This document shows positions 1-9,572 of a DNA stretch of 64,000 bases, piece by piece. The DNA lies in contig NZ_WJNH01000015.1 in assembly GCF_009649735.1 (NCBI RefSeq), positions 1 through 64,000 of the forward strand. The letters are read 5' to 3'. This DNA is from Salinibacillus xinjiangensis (GTDB lineage Bacteria > Bacillota > Bacilli > Bacillales > Alkalibacillaceae). The notes beneath the pieces were generated by a model, which saw only the letters and a program-made list of their open reading frames with translations, was not told the DNA's origin and searched no databases. How positions within the stretch are numbered: position 1 is the stretch's first letter; the number at the start of each line of letters is the position of its first letter. A program made the position numbers and the translations under genes.

Positions 1-280
<280 letters not shown>

Positions 281-478
281 AAAACCAAAAGCGGAGACGA
301 CCGGTTAGGTCCGACCGCATAAGCAGAATACACGTAGTGGCGGTTTATGCCACGGAGTGGATTATGCTTATGACGGCGAGGACCTAGGAGCCGGAGCTAG
401 ACAGCACAAACGCAAACGTCATCTTGATCTACTTCTTATCTAGTTTTGAAGGTACTCAAAACATCTTCAAAAACACAA
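281..478 (+). other. 23S-5S internal transcribed spacer with a long hairpin
   Basis: This spacer contains no tRNA. Two blocks near 311-336 (CCGGTTAGGTCC, GCATAAGCAGAAT) are complementary, with few mismatches, to blocks near 359-398 (ATTATGCTTATG, GGACCTAGGAGCCGG), giving a long hairpin. A second short hairpin, GTTTTGA/TCAAAAC (443-449 and 455-461), lies just before 5S. Such stems usually direct RNase III-type or Mini-III processing of rRNA precursors; that role is inferred here. Confidence 0.6.
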
Positions 479-595
<117 letters not shown>

Positions 596-632
596 AAAAG
601 GCCAAGAAGAATTTTTCTTCTTGGCCTTTTTT
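596..632 (+). terminator. Rho-independent terminator of the rRNA operon
   Basis: A perfect 16-bp stem (596-611 with 616-631, core AAGGCCAAGAAGAA) with a 4-base loop runs straight into T residues. It ends the rRNA transcript directly after 5S. Confidence 0.95.
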
Positions 633-1030
633 ATGTTCGATAAAATGGTTCTATGAAAAGTCACGCCCTGTTCTAGTACGTTATTACTTCTAGTCATAAA
701 TCAATCCTGTGGACAGGCATAAATATGTTACGCCAGGGCTTGCCCCTTATCCCCAAGGAAAAAGCACTAAGATGAATTCCTTAACCTTCGTAATTGTTTT
801 TTTACTTCAAAGTAACTTCCCCATTATTGTTCTACAATATAATTTCGCACTTTAATATAACCATTATTCTCATTAAGACCTGTTTATCCCATGTAGGAAA
901 AATAGAACTGTTAGTAGAATATATAGATAAGGTAGTTTTTGTCTATCATTTTCCTTGCATGAAACAAATATAATGATACATATACAACTATTTTCCTTAC
1001 TATGAATAGCAGTTATGGGGGGATGAAGCT
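633..1030. other. intergenic region without a recognised gene
   Basis: About 400 AT-rich bases lie between the rRNA terminator and the MgtC-family gene. I find no tRNA, no convincing open frame and no repeat. A TATAAT hexamer at 969-974 could be the -10 box of the next gene, but no good -35 box sits at the right distance. Confidence 0.5.
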
Positions 1031-1732
1031 TTGGTTGACTTATTATCTTGGTCTTGGCTAGGAGAACATTTTGACCTAATGACATTCAGAATTATATTAG
1101 CAGCAGCACTTTGCGGAATTATTGGTTTTGAAAGAGAACTAAAAAACCATTCAGCCGGTTTTCGGACACATATATTGGTTGGTGTCGGGGCTTGTTTAAT
1201 GATGCTTTTATCTCTTTATGGTTTTGATCAATATTTAGATAAATATGACAGCATACGATTTGACCCAGCGAGAATCCCATCCTATGTAATTAGTGGGATT
1301 GGTTTTTTGGGTGCTGGTACAATCATGGTGCATGGGATGACCATACGAGGACTTACAACAGCAGCATCAATTTGGACAGTTGCAGGGTTAGGACTTGTTA
1401 TTGGGGCTGGTATGTATGGACCGGCCGTATTAACAACGATGGTGGTGTTGTTAAGTCTTATCTTTTTAAATCATATTGAGACTCTTTTTTCTCTAAATAA
1501 AGGGGAGAGAAAGGTACGTCTTTTGTTAAAGAAAGAAGCTAAGCTAGGTGAAATCCTTGCTATTTTTGAACATTTTGATTTAATGATTCGTAAAATGGAA
1601 ATTGAAAGTGAGAGTAATGAAGAAAGACGCTTAGTAATTGAATTGGAAAAGGGACAATATATTGATCGTAATGATTTATTGGAGCACTTAACCAGAGTGG
1701 AGCATGTAACTTATTTATTCGAAAACAAATAA
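1031..1732 (+). CDS. MgtC/SapB family membrane protein
   Basis: A 233-residue inner-membrane protein. The N-terminal 150 residues hold about five membrane segments and the MgtC/SapB signature: GFERE near residue 32, AGFRTH near 43, then DPARIPSYVISGIGFLGAG and GLTTAASIW. The soluble C-terminal 80 residues resemble the small regulatory domain of this family. MgtC proteins are linked to survival in low Mg2+ and to modulation of membrane ATP synthase or potential; the exact role here is unknown. The TTG start at 1031 is chosen because a G-rich Shine-Dalgarno (1017-1024) sits about 7 bases upstream. It lies alone between the rRNA operon and ctsR, with its own terminator. Confidence 0.85.
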   Translation: MVDLLSWSWLGEHFDLMTFRIILAAALCGIIGFERELKNHSAGFRTHILVGVGACLMMLLSLYGFDQYLDKYDSIRFDPARIPSYVISGIGFLGAGTIMVHGMTIRGLTTAASIWTVAGLGLVIGAGMYGPAVLTTMVVLLSLIFLNHIETLFSLNKGERKVRLLLKKEAKLGEILAIFEHFDLMIRKMEIESESNEERRLVIELEKGQYIDRNDLLEHLTRVEHVTYLFENK

Positions 1733-1738
1733 CTGTGT

Positions 1739-1795
1739 AACCCTTCTATTCGTAATCAATCTAGGATAGGAGGGTTTGATTTATCTTTTGAAGGT
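1739..1795 (+). terminator. terminator after the MgtC-family gene
   Basis: The arms AACCCTTCTAT (1739-1749) and ATAGGAGGGTT (1766-1776) pair over 11 bp with one G-U, followed by the T-rich TTTGATTTATCTTTT. It separates the MgtC gene from the ctsR operon. The rest of the gap to 1923 shows nothing recognisable. Confidence 0.7.
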
Positions 1796-1923
1796 TATCC
1801 TTATAATAATGTCTAATTCTTTATTCAATACCTTTTTTATCTTCTTAGCATTGAGAAGTTCGTGGCTAGACAATCCCTGTGAACTTTGAATACAGTTTTT
1901 TCGTTCAACGTTATACATAATAT

Positions 1924-1951
1924 TTGCAACTGAGCATAAATTGAGTATAAT
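1924..1951 (+). promoter_or_regulatory. sigma-A promoter of the ctsR-clpC operon
   Basis: A -35 box TTGCAA (1924-1929), a 16-base spacer and a perfect -10 box TATAAT (1946-1951) predict a start of transcription near 1958, directly next to the CtsR box. Confidence 0.8.
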
Positions 1952-1960
1952 AAAAAGTAA

Positions 1961-1983
1961 AGTCAAAGATAGTCAAAGTCAAA
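1961..1983 (+). promoter_or_regulatory. CtsR operator (heptad repeats)
   Basis: AGTCAAA (1961-1967), three bases, AGTCAAA (1971-1977), then GTCAAA (1978-1983). The first two units match the known CtsR consensus of tandem GGTCAAA heptads separated by three bases. The site overlaps the predicted transcription start, so CtsR bound here would block its own operon until heat or McsB activity releases it. Confidence 0.88.
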
Positions 1984-2038
1984 CTTTAATGCGAAAAGGT
2001 TAAATTGTGGAATTCGTTTGTTTTAAGGAGGAGGGAAG

Positions 2039-2500
2039 ATGCGGAATATATCCGATATTATAGAGAATTATTTAAAGGAAGTGCTGAAATCTAGTCATCA
2101 GGGCGCAATTGAAATCAAACGTAGTGAAATAGCAGATCGATTTCAATGTGTACCATCTCAAATCAATTATGTCATTAACACAAGATTTACTTTAGAGAAA
2201 GGCTATCTTGTGGAGAGTAAGCGTGGCGGTGGTGGATATATTCGGATTATTCGCGTTAAACCCCAAAGTAAGGTGGAATTAATTGAACAGATTATCCAAC
2301 TTGCTCAACCCAAAATTGCTCAGCAATCAGCAATTGATATTATTGAACGACTTCTAGAAGAGGAAATTATTTCTGTGCGAGAAGCTAAAATTATGATAAG
2401 TGCCATTCATCGTAATGTGATTTCGGTGCAATTACCTGTTCGAGATGAATTGCGTTCCAAAATTTTGGTTGCGATGCTAGAGGTATTGAAATATAAGTAG
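2039..2500 (+). CDS. ctsR: transcriptional repressor CtsR
   Basis: A 153-residue repressor of class III heat-shock genes (clpC operon, clpP, clpE). The N-terminal winged helix-turn-helix includes VPSQINYVINTRFT and the glycine-rich wing RGGGGYIRI, whose Arg62 inserts into DNA and senses heat in the family. The C-terminal half is the dimerisation and McsB-contact domain. An AAGGAGGAGGG Shine-Dalgarno precedes the ATG at 2039. It is first in the operon with mcsA, mcsB and clpC, and a CtsR box lies in its own promoter, so it is autoregulated. Confidence 0.96.
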   Translation: MRNISDIIENYLKEVLKSSHQGAIEIKRSEIADRFQCVPSQINYVINTRFTLEKGYLVESKRGGGGYIRIIRVKPQSKVELIEQIIQLAQPKIAQQSAIDIIERLLEEEIISVREAKIMISAIHRNVISVQLPVRDELRSKILVAMLEVLKYK

Positions 2501-2525
2501 GAACAGTAAGGGAGGTTGAAATGGC

Positions 2526-3074
2526 ATGGAATGTCAGGAGTGCAAGAAAAGACCAGCAACCGTACATTTTACACAGGTAGTAAATGGGGATAAGAAAGAA
2601 ATGCATCTTTGTGAATACTGTGCCCAGGAGATGGGGTATATGGACTATCATGACCATAATTTCTCCTTCCATCATTTATTATCTGGTTTATTTAACTTCG
2701 ACTCAGGAGCATCCTTATCAGGGAATCAAAAGGAAGCCTTCCATAATGCGAGTGTGACGAAATGTGAAAAATGTGGCATGACCTATCAAGAATTCACGAG
2801 AGTTGGGAAATTTGGTTGTGAAAATTGTTATAAAACCTTTGATCAGCATTTAAATCCAATTTTCCGTAGAGTCCACAGCGGTAACACAAAACACGATGGA
2901 AAAATCCCGAAACGAGTAGGGGGAAATTTACATCTAAAGAGAAATCTTCAACAGTATCGTCTACAGCTACAAAACTTAATTGAGAAAGAAGAATTTGAAG
3001 AGGCGGCAAAAATGCGTGATCAAATCCGAGAATTGGAGAAGAAATTAAGTAATGCCGAGGACGGTGAATCATAA
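2526..3074 (+). CDS. mcsA: protein-arginine kinase activator McsA
   Basis: A 182-residue zinc protein that activates the arginine kinase McsB and helps control CtsR. It has CXXC pairs at Cys3/Cys6, Cys29/Cys32, and two more in the segment from about residue 79 to 102 (CEKC, CENC). A UVR domain follows (about 135-170, [20 protein letters not shown]) and can contact ClpC or McsB. GGAGGT at 2511-2516 sits at good distance from the ATG at 2526; an ATG at 2521 is out of frame. Its stop codon overlaps the mcsB start by one base, which implies translational coupling. Confidence 0.95.
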   Translation: MECQECKKRPATVHFTQVVNGDKKEMHLCEYCAQEMGYMDYHDHNFSFHHLLSGLFNFDSGASLSGNQKEAFHNASVTKCEKCGMTYQEFTRVGKFGCENCYKTFDQHLNPIFRRVHSGNTKHDGKIPKRVGGNLHLKRNLQQYRLQLQNLIEKEEFEEAAKMRDQIRELEKKLSNAEDGES

Positions 3075-4141
3075 TGTCATTACAACAGTTTATTAATGAG
3101 GCGATTAGTCCATGGTTAAAGGAAGAAGCAGAAGATAATGATATCGTTCTCAGTAGTCGAATTCGCCTAGCCCGAAATTTTAAAGAGTATCCTTTTCCTA
3201 TCGTGGCAGATGAGAAGACTTTAGAGAAAGTGCTAGATGTATTTGCGGATCATTTTGCGGAACACTCATTAGGAAAAAATGCTAACTTAGAGCTTGTCCG
3301 TATGTCTCAGCTTGAACCTATTGAAAAACGGGTATTAGTTGAGAAACACCTAATAAGCCCTTCCTTAGCTGAAAATCAAAAAACAGGTGCAGCCCTAATC
3401 TCTGAAGATGAACAAGTATCGGTCATGATCAATGAGGAGGACCATATTCGCATTCAGCTTTATCAACCAGGCTTTCAACTGGAAGGGGCTTTAGACTATG
3501 CCTCAAAATTAGATGATTGGTTAGAGGAAAAAATCAGCTATGCCTTTGATGAAAATAGAGGCTACTTAACCAGTTGTCCAACTAATGTTGGAACAGGAAT
3601 GCGAGCTTCTGTGATGATGCACTTACCGGCTTTGGTGATTACACAGCAAATGAATCAAATTATACCTGCTATTAACCAACTAGGTCTTGTGGTTAGAGGA
3701 ATATATGGTGAAGGAAGCGAAGCATTAGGAAACCTATTTCAAATTTCCAACCAGATTACATTAGGTAAATCTGAAGAAGACATTGTGGAGGATCTAAAAA
3801 GTGTTGTTAAACAGTTAATTGAACAGGAAAGAAATGCGCGTCAACGCTTAATGAAAAATTCCGCTATTCAATTAGAAGATAAAATCTTCCGTTCCTATGG
3901 AATTTTAGCCAATAGTCGAATCATCCAATCCAAAGAAGCATCCAAGTGCCTCTCAGATGTTCGATTAGGAATTGATTTAGGGTTAATCCAAAATGTATCA
4001 AAAACCATTTTAAATGAGCTGATGATTTTAACTCAACCAGGCTTTTTACAACAATATGCTAAAAAAGGTTTGACTCCAGAAGAACGAGATGTGAAAAGAG
4101 CGACCCTAATTAGGGAAAGACTGAATCTAGAACAAGAGTAA
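3074..4141 (+). CDS. mcsB: protein arginine kinase McsB
   Basis: A 355-residue phosphagen-kinase-like enzyme that phosphorylates arginine residues on damaged or regulatory proteins, including CtsR, marking them for ClpCP. The nucleotide-binding part starts with [12 protein letters not shown]. The catalytic motif with the reactive cysteine, [15 protein letters not shown], lies near residue 166. The length matches Bacillus McsB. It overlaps mcsA by one base and clpC follows 13 bases later, so substrate tagging and unfolding are encoded together. Confidence 0.96.
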   Translation: MSLQQFINEAISPWLKEEAEDNDIVLSSRIRLARNFKEYPFPIVADEKTLEKVLDVFADHFAEHSLGKNANLELVRMSQLEPIEKRVLVEKHLISPSLAENQKTGAALISEDEQVSVMINEEDHIRIQLYQPGFQLEGALDYASKLDDWLEEKISYAFDENRGYLTSCPTNVGTGMRASVMMHLPALVITQQMNQIIPAINQLGLVVRGIYGEGSEALGNLFQISNQITLGKSEEDIVEDLKSVVKQLIEQERNARQRLMKNSAIQLEDKIFRSYGILANSRIIQSKEASKCLSDVRLGIDLGLIQNVSKTILNELMILTQPGFLQQYAKKGLTPEERDVKRATLIRERLNLEQE

Positions 4142-4154
4142 GGAGGTCATTAAT

Positions 4155-6584
4155 ATGATGTTTGGTCGGTTTACAGAACGTGCGCAAAAGGTGCTAGCTT
4201 TAGCACAAGAAGAGGCAATGAGACTTGGGCATAATAATATTGGTACTGAGCATATTTTACTTGGACTTGTAACAGAAGGGGAAGGGATTGCAGCCAAAGC
4301 CCTTACTACCTTAGATGTTGCCCCAGATAAGATACAGCAAGAGGTAGAGCAGCTAATTGGTAAAGGGGAGCAAGCCAATAAAACGATTCACTACACTCCT
4401 CGAGCGAAAAAGGTTATTGAACTATCAATGGATGAGGCTCGGAAACTAGGACACTCCTATGTTGGTACGGAACACATTCTTCTTGGATTAATTCGTGAAG
4501 GAGAAGGCGTTGCGGCAAGAGTTCTAAATAACCTAGGAGTTAGTTTAAATAAAGCACGTCAACAGGTTCTTCAATTGCTTGGAAGCAATGAATCGACAGC
4601 GAGTCAACGTGGAGGTGGACGTCAGTCATCAAGTGCCAACACCCCTACGCTAGACTCATTGGCTCGTGACTTAACGGCCATTGCACGTGAGGACCATATT
4701 GACCCAGTGATTGGTAGAAGCCAGGAAATTGAGCGAGTTGTGCAGGTATTATGTCGTCGTACGAAAAATAACCCTGTTTTAATTGGGGAGCCTGGTGTTG
4801 GTAAAACGGCCATTGCAGAAGGCTTAGCACAACAAATTGTAAACAATGAAATTCCTGAAATATTACGTGATAAACGCGTCATGACCCTTGATATGGGAAC
4901 TGTTGTAGCTGGTACTAAATATCGTGGTGAATTTGAAGACCGCTTGAAAAAAGTTATGGAAGAGATTCGCCAGGCAGGTAACATTATTCTATTCATTGAT
5001 GAACTTCATACTTTAATTGGTGCTGGCGGTGCAGAAGGGGCCATTGATGCTTCTAACATATTAAAACCGGCATTAGCAAGAGGCGAATTGCAATGTATCG
5101 GGGCTACGACTTTAGATGAGTATCGCAAATATATTGAAAAAGACGCGGCTCTAGAACGACGCTTCCAGCCGATTCAAGTTGATGAACCAACAAATGAAGA
5201 GTCTGTTCAAATTTTACAAGGACTCCGTGACCGCTATGAGGCACATCACCGTGTGACCATCACAGACGATGCAATTGAATCAGCTGTTAAGTTTTCGGAC
5301 CGTTATATTACCGACCGCTTCTTACCTGATAAAGCAATTGACCTTATTGATGAAGCGGCATCAAAGGTACGCCTTCGTTCCTATACGGCTCCACCAAATT
5401 TAAAGGAACTTGAGCAAAAGCTAGAAGAAGTGCGAAAAGAGAAGGATGCAGCTGTGCAAAGTCAAGAATTTGAAAAGGCAGCATCCTTAAGAGATAACGA
5501 GCAACGTTTGAGAGAACAGCTAGAAAAAACGCAAAATGAGTGGAAGGAAAAACAAGGTCAGGAAAGCTCTGAAGTGACCGTGGAAGATATCGCAAGTGTC
5601 GTCTCAACCTGGACTGGAGTACCTGTATCTAAGCTTGCTAAAGACGAAAGTGATCGACTTCTTAATTTAGAGGAAACGCTACATGACCGTGTGATTGGTC
5701 AGGATGAAGCGGTTAAGGCTATATCAAAAGCCATTCGAAGAGCGCGTGCTGGCCTGAAGGACCCGAAACGTCCAATTGGTTCATTTATTTTCCTTGGACC
5801 AACAGGTGTGGGTAAGACGGAATTAGCTCGTGCATTGGCATCATCCATGTTTGGTGATGAGGATGCGATGATTCGTGTTGATATGTCTGAATATATGGAG
5901 AAACACTCCACGTCTCGCCTTGTTGGTTCACCTCCAGGCTATGTTGGATATGAAGAAGGTGGGCAACTAACTGAAAAGGTGCGTAGAAAGCCTTATTCTG
6001 TTGTGCTGTTAGATGAAATCGAAAAGGCTCACCCAGAGGTATTTAATATTCTCCTACAAGTACTAGAGGATGGACGTTTAACCGATTCAAAAGGGCGTAC
6101 AGTTGATTTCCGCAACACCATCTTAATTATGACATCAAATGTTGGTGCGCAGGAATTACGCCGTAATAAATACGTAGGCTTTACATTAGGCGATGAGCAA
6201 CAAGACTTTAAACAAATGAAATCAAAGGTATTAGATGAGCTGAAAAAAGCCTTCCGCCCAGAGTTTTTAAACCGTGTGGATGAATTAATTGTCTTCCATT
6301 CCCTTGAGAAGAAACACCTGAAAGAAATTGTTACCTTAATGATTGATCAGCTTAGAGCACGCCTTGTGGAACAAGAAATTGATTTTGATGTCACAGATAA
6401 AGCTGTTGAGAAAATTTCTGATGAAGGTGTAGACCTTGAATATGGTGCCCGTCCACTAAGAAGGTCCATACAAAAAAATATTGAAGACTTGTTATCTGAG
6501 GAACTACTGAAAGGAAAAGTTCAAAAAGGTCAAAAGGTAAAAATTGACGTCGATAAAGACGGAAACATTCATGTTAAAGCCTAG
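4155..6584 (+). CDS. clpC: ATP-dependent Clp protease ATP-binding subunit ClpC
   Basis: An 809-residue class I AAA+ unfoldase (Hsp100) that feeds substrates to ClpP and needs an adaptor such as MecA or McsB. Two Clp-N repeats span about residues 1-145. AAA module 1 has Walker A GEPGVGKT at 211-218. A coiled M-domain with UVR-like sequence covers about 410-460. AAA module 2 has Walker A GPTGVGKT at 548-555 and Walker [11 protein letters not shown]. The C-terminal D2-small domain closes the chain. The Shine-Dalgarno AAGGAGGT follows the mcsB stop directly. ATG at 4155 or the adjacent ATG at 4158 could be used. Confidence 0.97.
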   Translation: MMFGRFTERAQKVLALAQEEAMRLGHNNIGTEHILLGLVTEGEGIAAKALTTLDVAPDKIQQEVEQLIGKGEQANKTIHYTPRAKKVIELSMDEARKLGHSYVGTEHILLGLIREGEGVAARVLNNLGVSLNKARQQVLQLLGSNESTASQRGGGRQSSSANTPTLDSLARDLTAIAREDHIDPVIGRSQEIERVVQVLCRRTKNNPVLIGEPGVGKTAIAEGLAQQIVNNEIPEILRDKRVMTLDMGTVVAGTKYRGEFEDRLKKVMEEIRQAGNIILFIDELHTLIGAGGAEGAIDASNILKPALARGELQCIGATTLDEYRKYIEKDAALERRFQPIQVDEPTNEESVQILQGLRDRYEAHHRVTITDDAIESAVKFSDRYITDRFLPDKAIDLIDEAASKVRLRSYTAPPNLKELEQKLEEVRKEKDAAVQSQEFEKAASLRDNEQRLREQLEKTQNEWKEKQGQESSEVTVEDIASVVSTWTGVPVSKLAKDESDRLLNLEETLHDRVIGQDEAVKAISKAIRRARAGLKDPKRPIGSFIFLGPTGVGKTELARALASSMFGDEDAMIRVDMSEYMEKHSTSRLVGSPPGYVGYEEGGQLTEKVRRKPYSVVLLDEIEKAHPEVFNILLQVLEDGRLTDSKGRTVDFRNTILIMTSNVGAQELRRNKYVGFTLGDEQQDFKQMKSKVLDELKKAFRPEFLNRVDELIVFHSLEKKHLKEIVTLMIDQLRARLVEQEIDFDVTDKAVEKISDEGVDLEYGARPLRRSIQKNIEDLLSEELLKGKVQKGQKVKIDVDKDGNIHVKA

Positions 6585-6621
6585 AAATTTTAACTTTGAA
6601 CCATTAAAGTGAATAAAAACA

Positions 6622-6656
6622 CAAAAATATCGGGAGGCATTGCCTTCCGATATTTT
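6622..6656 (+). terminator. terminator of the ctsR-clpC operon
   Basis: A long hairpin with arms around AAAAATATCGGGAGGCA and TGCCTTCCGATATTTTT, including one G-U pair, merges into a T-run ending near 6657. It implies radA has its own promoter in 6660-6760; TATAAA near 6736 is a weak candidate. Confidence 0.85.
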
Positions 6657-6768
6657 TTATAATAGAAATAATCGATTTATTATTTTCACAAAATGTTCAC
6701 AAAAAAATGCAACATACAACCTATCTCGTTCGTATATAAAAGTGATAGTTTTAAAAAGGAAGGATATC

Positions 6769-8133
6769 ATGGCAAAAACAAAAATAAAATACGTATGTCA
6801 GGAATGTGGGTATGAGTCACCAAAATGGATGGGGAAATGCCCTGCCTGTCATACATGGAATACAATGGTGGAAGAAAAGGAATTTACAAAAACACGTCAT
6901 TCAAGTTCTGTAGGTTCACAAAAGGCAGGAAAACCTGAATCCATTACTGGAATTGAAACGCAAGATGAGCCTCGTGTAACAACGAATATGCGAGAATTCA
7001 ATCGCGTACTAGGTGGGGGGATTGTACCAGGTTCTTTAGTATTAATAGGTGGTGACCCGGGAATAGGAAAATCCACGCTTCTTTTACAGATTTCATCCCA
7101 GCTTGCGCAAAAACCGTTAAAAGTTTTATATATTTCAGGGGAAGAATCCGTACGACAAACCAAGCTCAGAGCTAATCGATTGGCGATTAAGACCGATAAT
7201 CTATTCGTCATGTCAGAGACAAATTTACAGGCGCTAGCGGAGGCTGTTCGAGAAATGAAACCATCATTTGTAGTAGTAGACTCGATTCAAACCGTCTATC
7301 ATAGTGAGATTACTTCTGCACCTGGTAGTGTCTCACAGGTAAGAGAATCGACTGCTGAATTTATGAGAATTGCTAAGCAAAACGGTATTCCTATTTTCAT
7401 TGTTGGGCATGTGACGAAGGAAGGTTCAATTGCGGGACCGCGTTTATTAGAGCATATGGTGGATACGGTGCTGTACTTTGAAGGGGAACGCCATCACACT
7501 TTTCGTATTCTTAGAAGTGTGAAGAACCGTTTTGGAAGCACTCATGAAATGGGTATTTTTGAAATGAAGGAAGAAGGACTGCTGGAGGTCACAAACCCTT
7601 CAGAGGTTTTTCTTGAGGAACGTTCTGCTGGGGTAGCAGGCTCAACTATTGTTGCCTCCATGGAGGGGACTAGGCCCGTACTTGTAGAAATTCAATCTCT
7701 TATTTCACCTTCAAGTTTTGGTAATCCACGAAGAATGGCAACGGGATTGGATCACAACCGAGTTCCTTTGTTGATGGCGGTATTGGAGAAAAGAGCGGGA
7801 TTATTGCTACAAAATCAGGATGCCTACGTAAAAGTTGCTGGGGGTGTGAAATTAGATGAGCCGGCTATTGATTTAGCTGTTGCCGTAAGTATCGCATCAA
7901 GTTTCCGTGATCAATCCACAAAACCTGACGATGTATTAATTGGGGAAGTCGGACTTACAGGAGAGGTAAGACGTGTTTCCAGGATTGAGCAACGAGTTCA
8001 AGAGGCAGCAAAGTTAGGCTTCAAAAGAGTTATATTACCAGAACGAAATCTTACCGGTTGGTCACCAGACACTGACATAGAAATTGTCGGCGTGAATACA
8101 GTACAGGATGCGCTAAAAGTCGCTTTAGAATAG
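6769..8133 (+). CDS. radA: DNA repair protein RadA
   Basis: A 454-residue RecA-like branch-migration ATPase that processes recombination intermediates. The N-terminal zinc finger has Cys10, Cys13, Cys24 and Cys27. Walker A is [10 protein letters not shown] (residues 94-103), and the RadA-specific KNRFGS motif is at 252-257. The C-terminal third is a Lon-protease-like domain ([21 protein letters not shown]). The open frame extends upstream to 6640, but that part lies in the clpC terminator. The ATG at 6769 has an AAGGAAGGA Shine-Dalgarno and gives the usual start [15 protein letters not shown]. In Bacillus disA normally follows directly; here yacL does. Confidence 0.95.
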   Translation: MAKTKIKYVCQECGYESPKWMGKCPACHTWNTMVEEKEFTKTRHSSSVGSQKAGKPESITGIETQDEPRVTTNMREFNRVLGGGIVPGSLVLIGGDPGIGKSTLLLQISSQLAQKPLKVLYISGEESVRQTKLRANRLAIKTDNLFVMSETNLQALAEAVREMKPSFVVVDSIQTVYHSEITSAPGSVSQVRESTAEFMRIAKQNGIPIFIVGHVTKEGSIAGPRLLEHMVDTVLYFEGERHHTFRILRSVKNRFGSTHEMGIFEMKEEGLLEVTNPSEVFLEERSAGVAGSTIVASMEGTRPVLVEIQSLISPSSFGNPRRMATGLDHNRVPLLMAVLEKRAGLLLQNQDAYVKVAGGVKLDEPAIDLAVAVSIASSFRDQSTKPDDVLIGEVGLTGEVRRVSRIEQRVQEAAKLGFKRVILPERNLTGWSPDTDIEIVGVNTVQDALKVALE

Positions 8134-8189
8134 GACTTTTATGATTCAAACCCTAACAAAAAGTGAATTTTCGGTAATTTGTAATCAGT

Positions 8190-8218
8190 TTGACACATTG
8201 TAAATTAAGTGTTAAAAT
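8190..8218 (+). promoter_or_regulatory. distal sigma-A promoter of yacL
   Basis: A perfect -35 box TTGACA (8190-8195), 17 bases, and TAAAAT (8213-8218). It lies in the gap where disA would be expected. Confidence 0.7.
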
Positions 8219-8234
8219 AACTTGTTTTGCCATT

Positions 8235-8263
8235 TTGACGAAAAGCGCTTAGCGTGCTATAAT
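8235..8263 (+). promoter_or_regulatory. proximal sigma-A promoter of yacL
   Basis: TTGACG (8235-8240), a 17-base spacer and a perfect TATAAT (8258-8263). Transcription should start near 8270, at the first base of a perfect hairpin (8270-8293: CTACCAAATA, 4-base loop, TATTTGGTAG). A hairpin at the extreme 5' end of an mRNA often stabilises it; a DNA operator is the alternative. Confidence 0.78.
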
Positions 8264-8366
8264 AAATTACTACCAAATATTTGTATTTGGTAGTTGTAGC
8301 AATTATTTTTATACTTATTATTTTTGTATTTTTTGGTAATACTAGTTTTTAGGAGGTGAATATTTG

Positions 8367-9461
8367 ATGCTGAAAAAGATTATTCAGCTTTTCATAGTGG
8401 TAGCAGGTGGTACGATTGGTTATTTATATGTACCTGATCTACTGAGTTTAACAGGCTTAGAAAGTCCTGCATGGTTGTTGTCACCATACATCGGTACGTT
8501 ATTGGGTGCAATTATATTATTCTTATCTACATTTTGGTTAGTCGATTATATAGTCGAGTTCCTAAGATGGGTCGAGGAAACGTTGGTCAAAGTACCTGTT
8601 ATAGATTTGTTATTTGGTAGTATTGGATTAATTATAGGTCTGATTATTGCCCTTTTAATTAATATCCCAATCCAAGATATCCAAATACAGCTTGTCTCAC
8701 AGGTGATTCCGATTTTTCTAACGGTGATTCTAGGGTACCTTGGTTTTCAGGTTGGTTTTAAACGGAGAAACGAGTTTGTTAACCTGCTATCCACTCCAAG
8801 AAAAGAAAAGCGTAAAGCTGTTGAGGAAGAGGAAAGTGTTGAAGACTTTCATATGAAAGCCAAAATATTAGATACTAGCGTCATAATTGATGGTCGAATT
8901 GCAGATATTTGTCAGACGAAATTTTTAGAGGGTACGGTTGTGATTCCTCAGTTTGTATTGGAGGAATTACAGCATATCGCCGATTCCTCTGATGTGTTAA
9001 AACGAAATCGAGGACGTCGAGGTTTAGATGTATTAAACCGAATGCAAAAGGAAATCCCGATAGATGTACAAATCTATGAAGGGGATTTTGAGGATGTCCA
9101 GGAAGTGGATAGTAAGCTTGTGAAGCTTGCTAAAAAGCTAGAAGGTATTTTGGTAACAAATGACTTTAATCTTAACAAAGTTTGTGAGTTTCAAAATGTT
9201 GAAGTGTTAAATATTAATGATTTAGCGAATGCGGTTAAGCCGGTTGTTCTTCCGGGCGAGGAATTAAATGTCCATGTCATTAAAGATGGTAAGGAAGACA
9301 AACAGGGTGTTGCTTACTTAGATGATGGTACAATGATCGTCGTCGAGGAAGGCAGAAACTATATTGGTAAGACTATTGAAGTCATCGTAACCAGTGTTTT
9401 ACAAACATCTGCAGGTAGAATGATCTTTGCAAAGCCAAAATTACTTGAAAAAGCTTTATAA
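8367..9461 (+). CDS. yacL: PIN/TRAM domain membrane protein YacL
   Basis: A protein of about 364 residues. Four hydrophobic segments span about residues 5-130. A PIN-like nuclease fold begins at about 165 ([11 protein letters not shown], with acidic Asp169 as the first metal-site candidate), and a C-terminal TRAM RNA-binding domain covers about 290-352. The layout matches Bacillus YacL, proposed to be a membrane-anchored nuclease or RNA-binding protein; its function is not settled. AGGAGGTGA lies at 8351-8359. Either the TTG at 8364 or the ATG at 8367 can start it; ATG gives the family-like MLKKIIQ. Two strong promoters stand in front, and a terminator-like hairpin follows. Confidence 0.92.
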   Translation: MLKKIIQLFIVVAGGTIGYLYVPDLLSLTGLESPAWLLSPYIGTLLGAIILFLSTFWLVDYIVEFLRWVEETLVKVPVIDLLFGSIGLIIGLIIALLINIPIQDIQIQLVSQVIPIFLTVILGYLGFQVGFKRRNEFVNLLSTPRKEKRKAVEEEESVEDFHMKAKILDTSVIIDGRIADICQTKFLEGTVVIPQFVLEELQHIADSSDVLKRNRGRRGLDVLNRMQKEIPIDVQIYEGDFEDVQEVDSKLVKLAKKLEGILVTNDFNLNKVCEFQNVEVLNINDLANAVKPVVLPGEELNVHVIKDGKEDKQGVAYLDDGTMIVVEEGRNYIGKTIEVIVTSVLQTSAGRMIFAKPKLLEKAL

Positions 9462-9483
9462 AAAAGGAATAATAATAGAGACG

Positions 9484-9532
9484 TTAACAAAAGTGATAAC
9501 AAAAACGGTATTGTTATCGCTTTTGTTATTTT
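9484..9532 (+). terminator. terminator or attenuator between yacL and ispDF
   Basis: The arms AACAAAAGTGATAACA and TGTTATCGCTTTTGTT pair over 16 bp with one G-U, followed by ATTTTAAAT. The T-run is short, so part of the transcription probably continues into ispDF, which has only about 40 bases of its own upstream space. Confidence 0.65.
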
Positions 9533-9572
9533 AAATAAGACATTGTACATACATAAAGGCGGTACTATTGTA

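Noticed and set aside
633-1030. Possible tRNA cluster after 5S rRNA
   Set aside because: No cloverleaf, TTCGA-type T-arm or CCA end was found.
6640-6768. 43-residue N-terminal extension of RadA
   Set aside because: It lies within the clpC terminator, has no ribosome binding site, and the zinc-finger start at 6769 matches the family.
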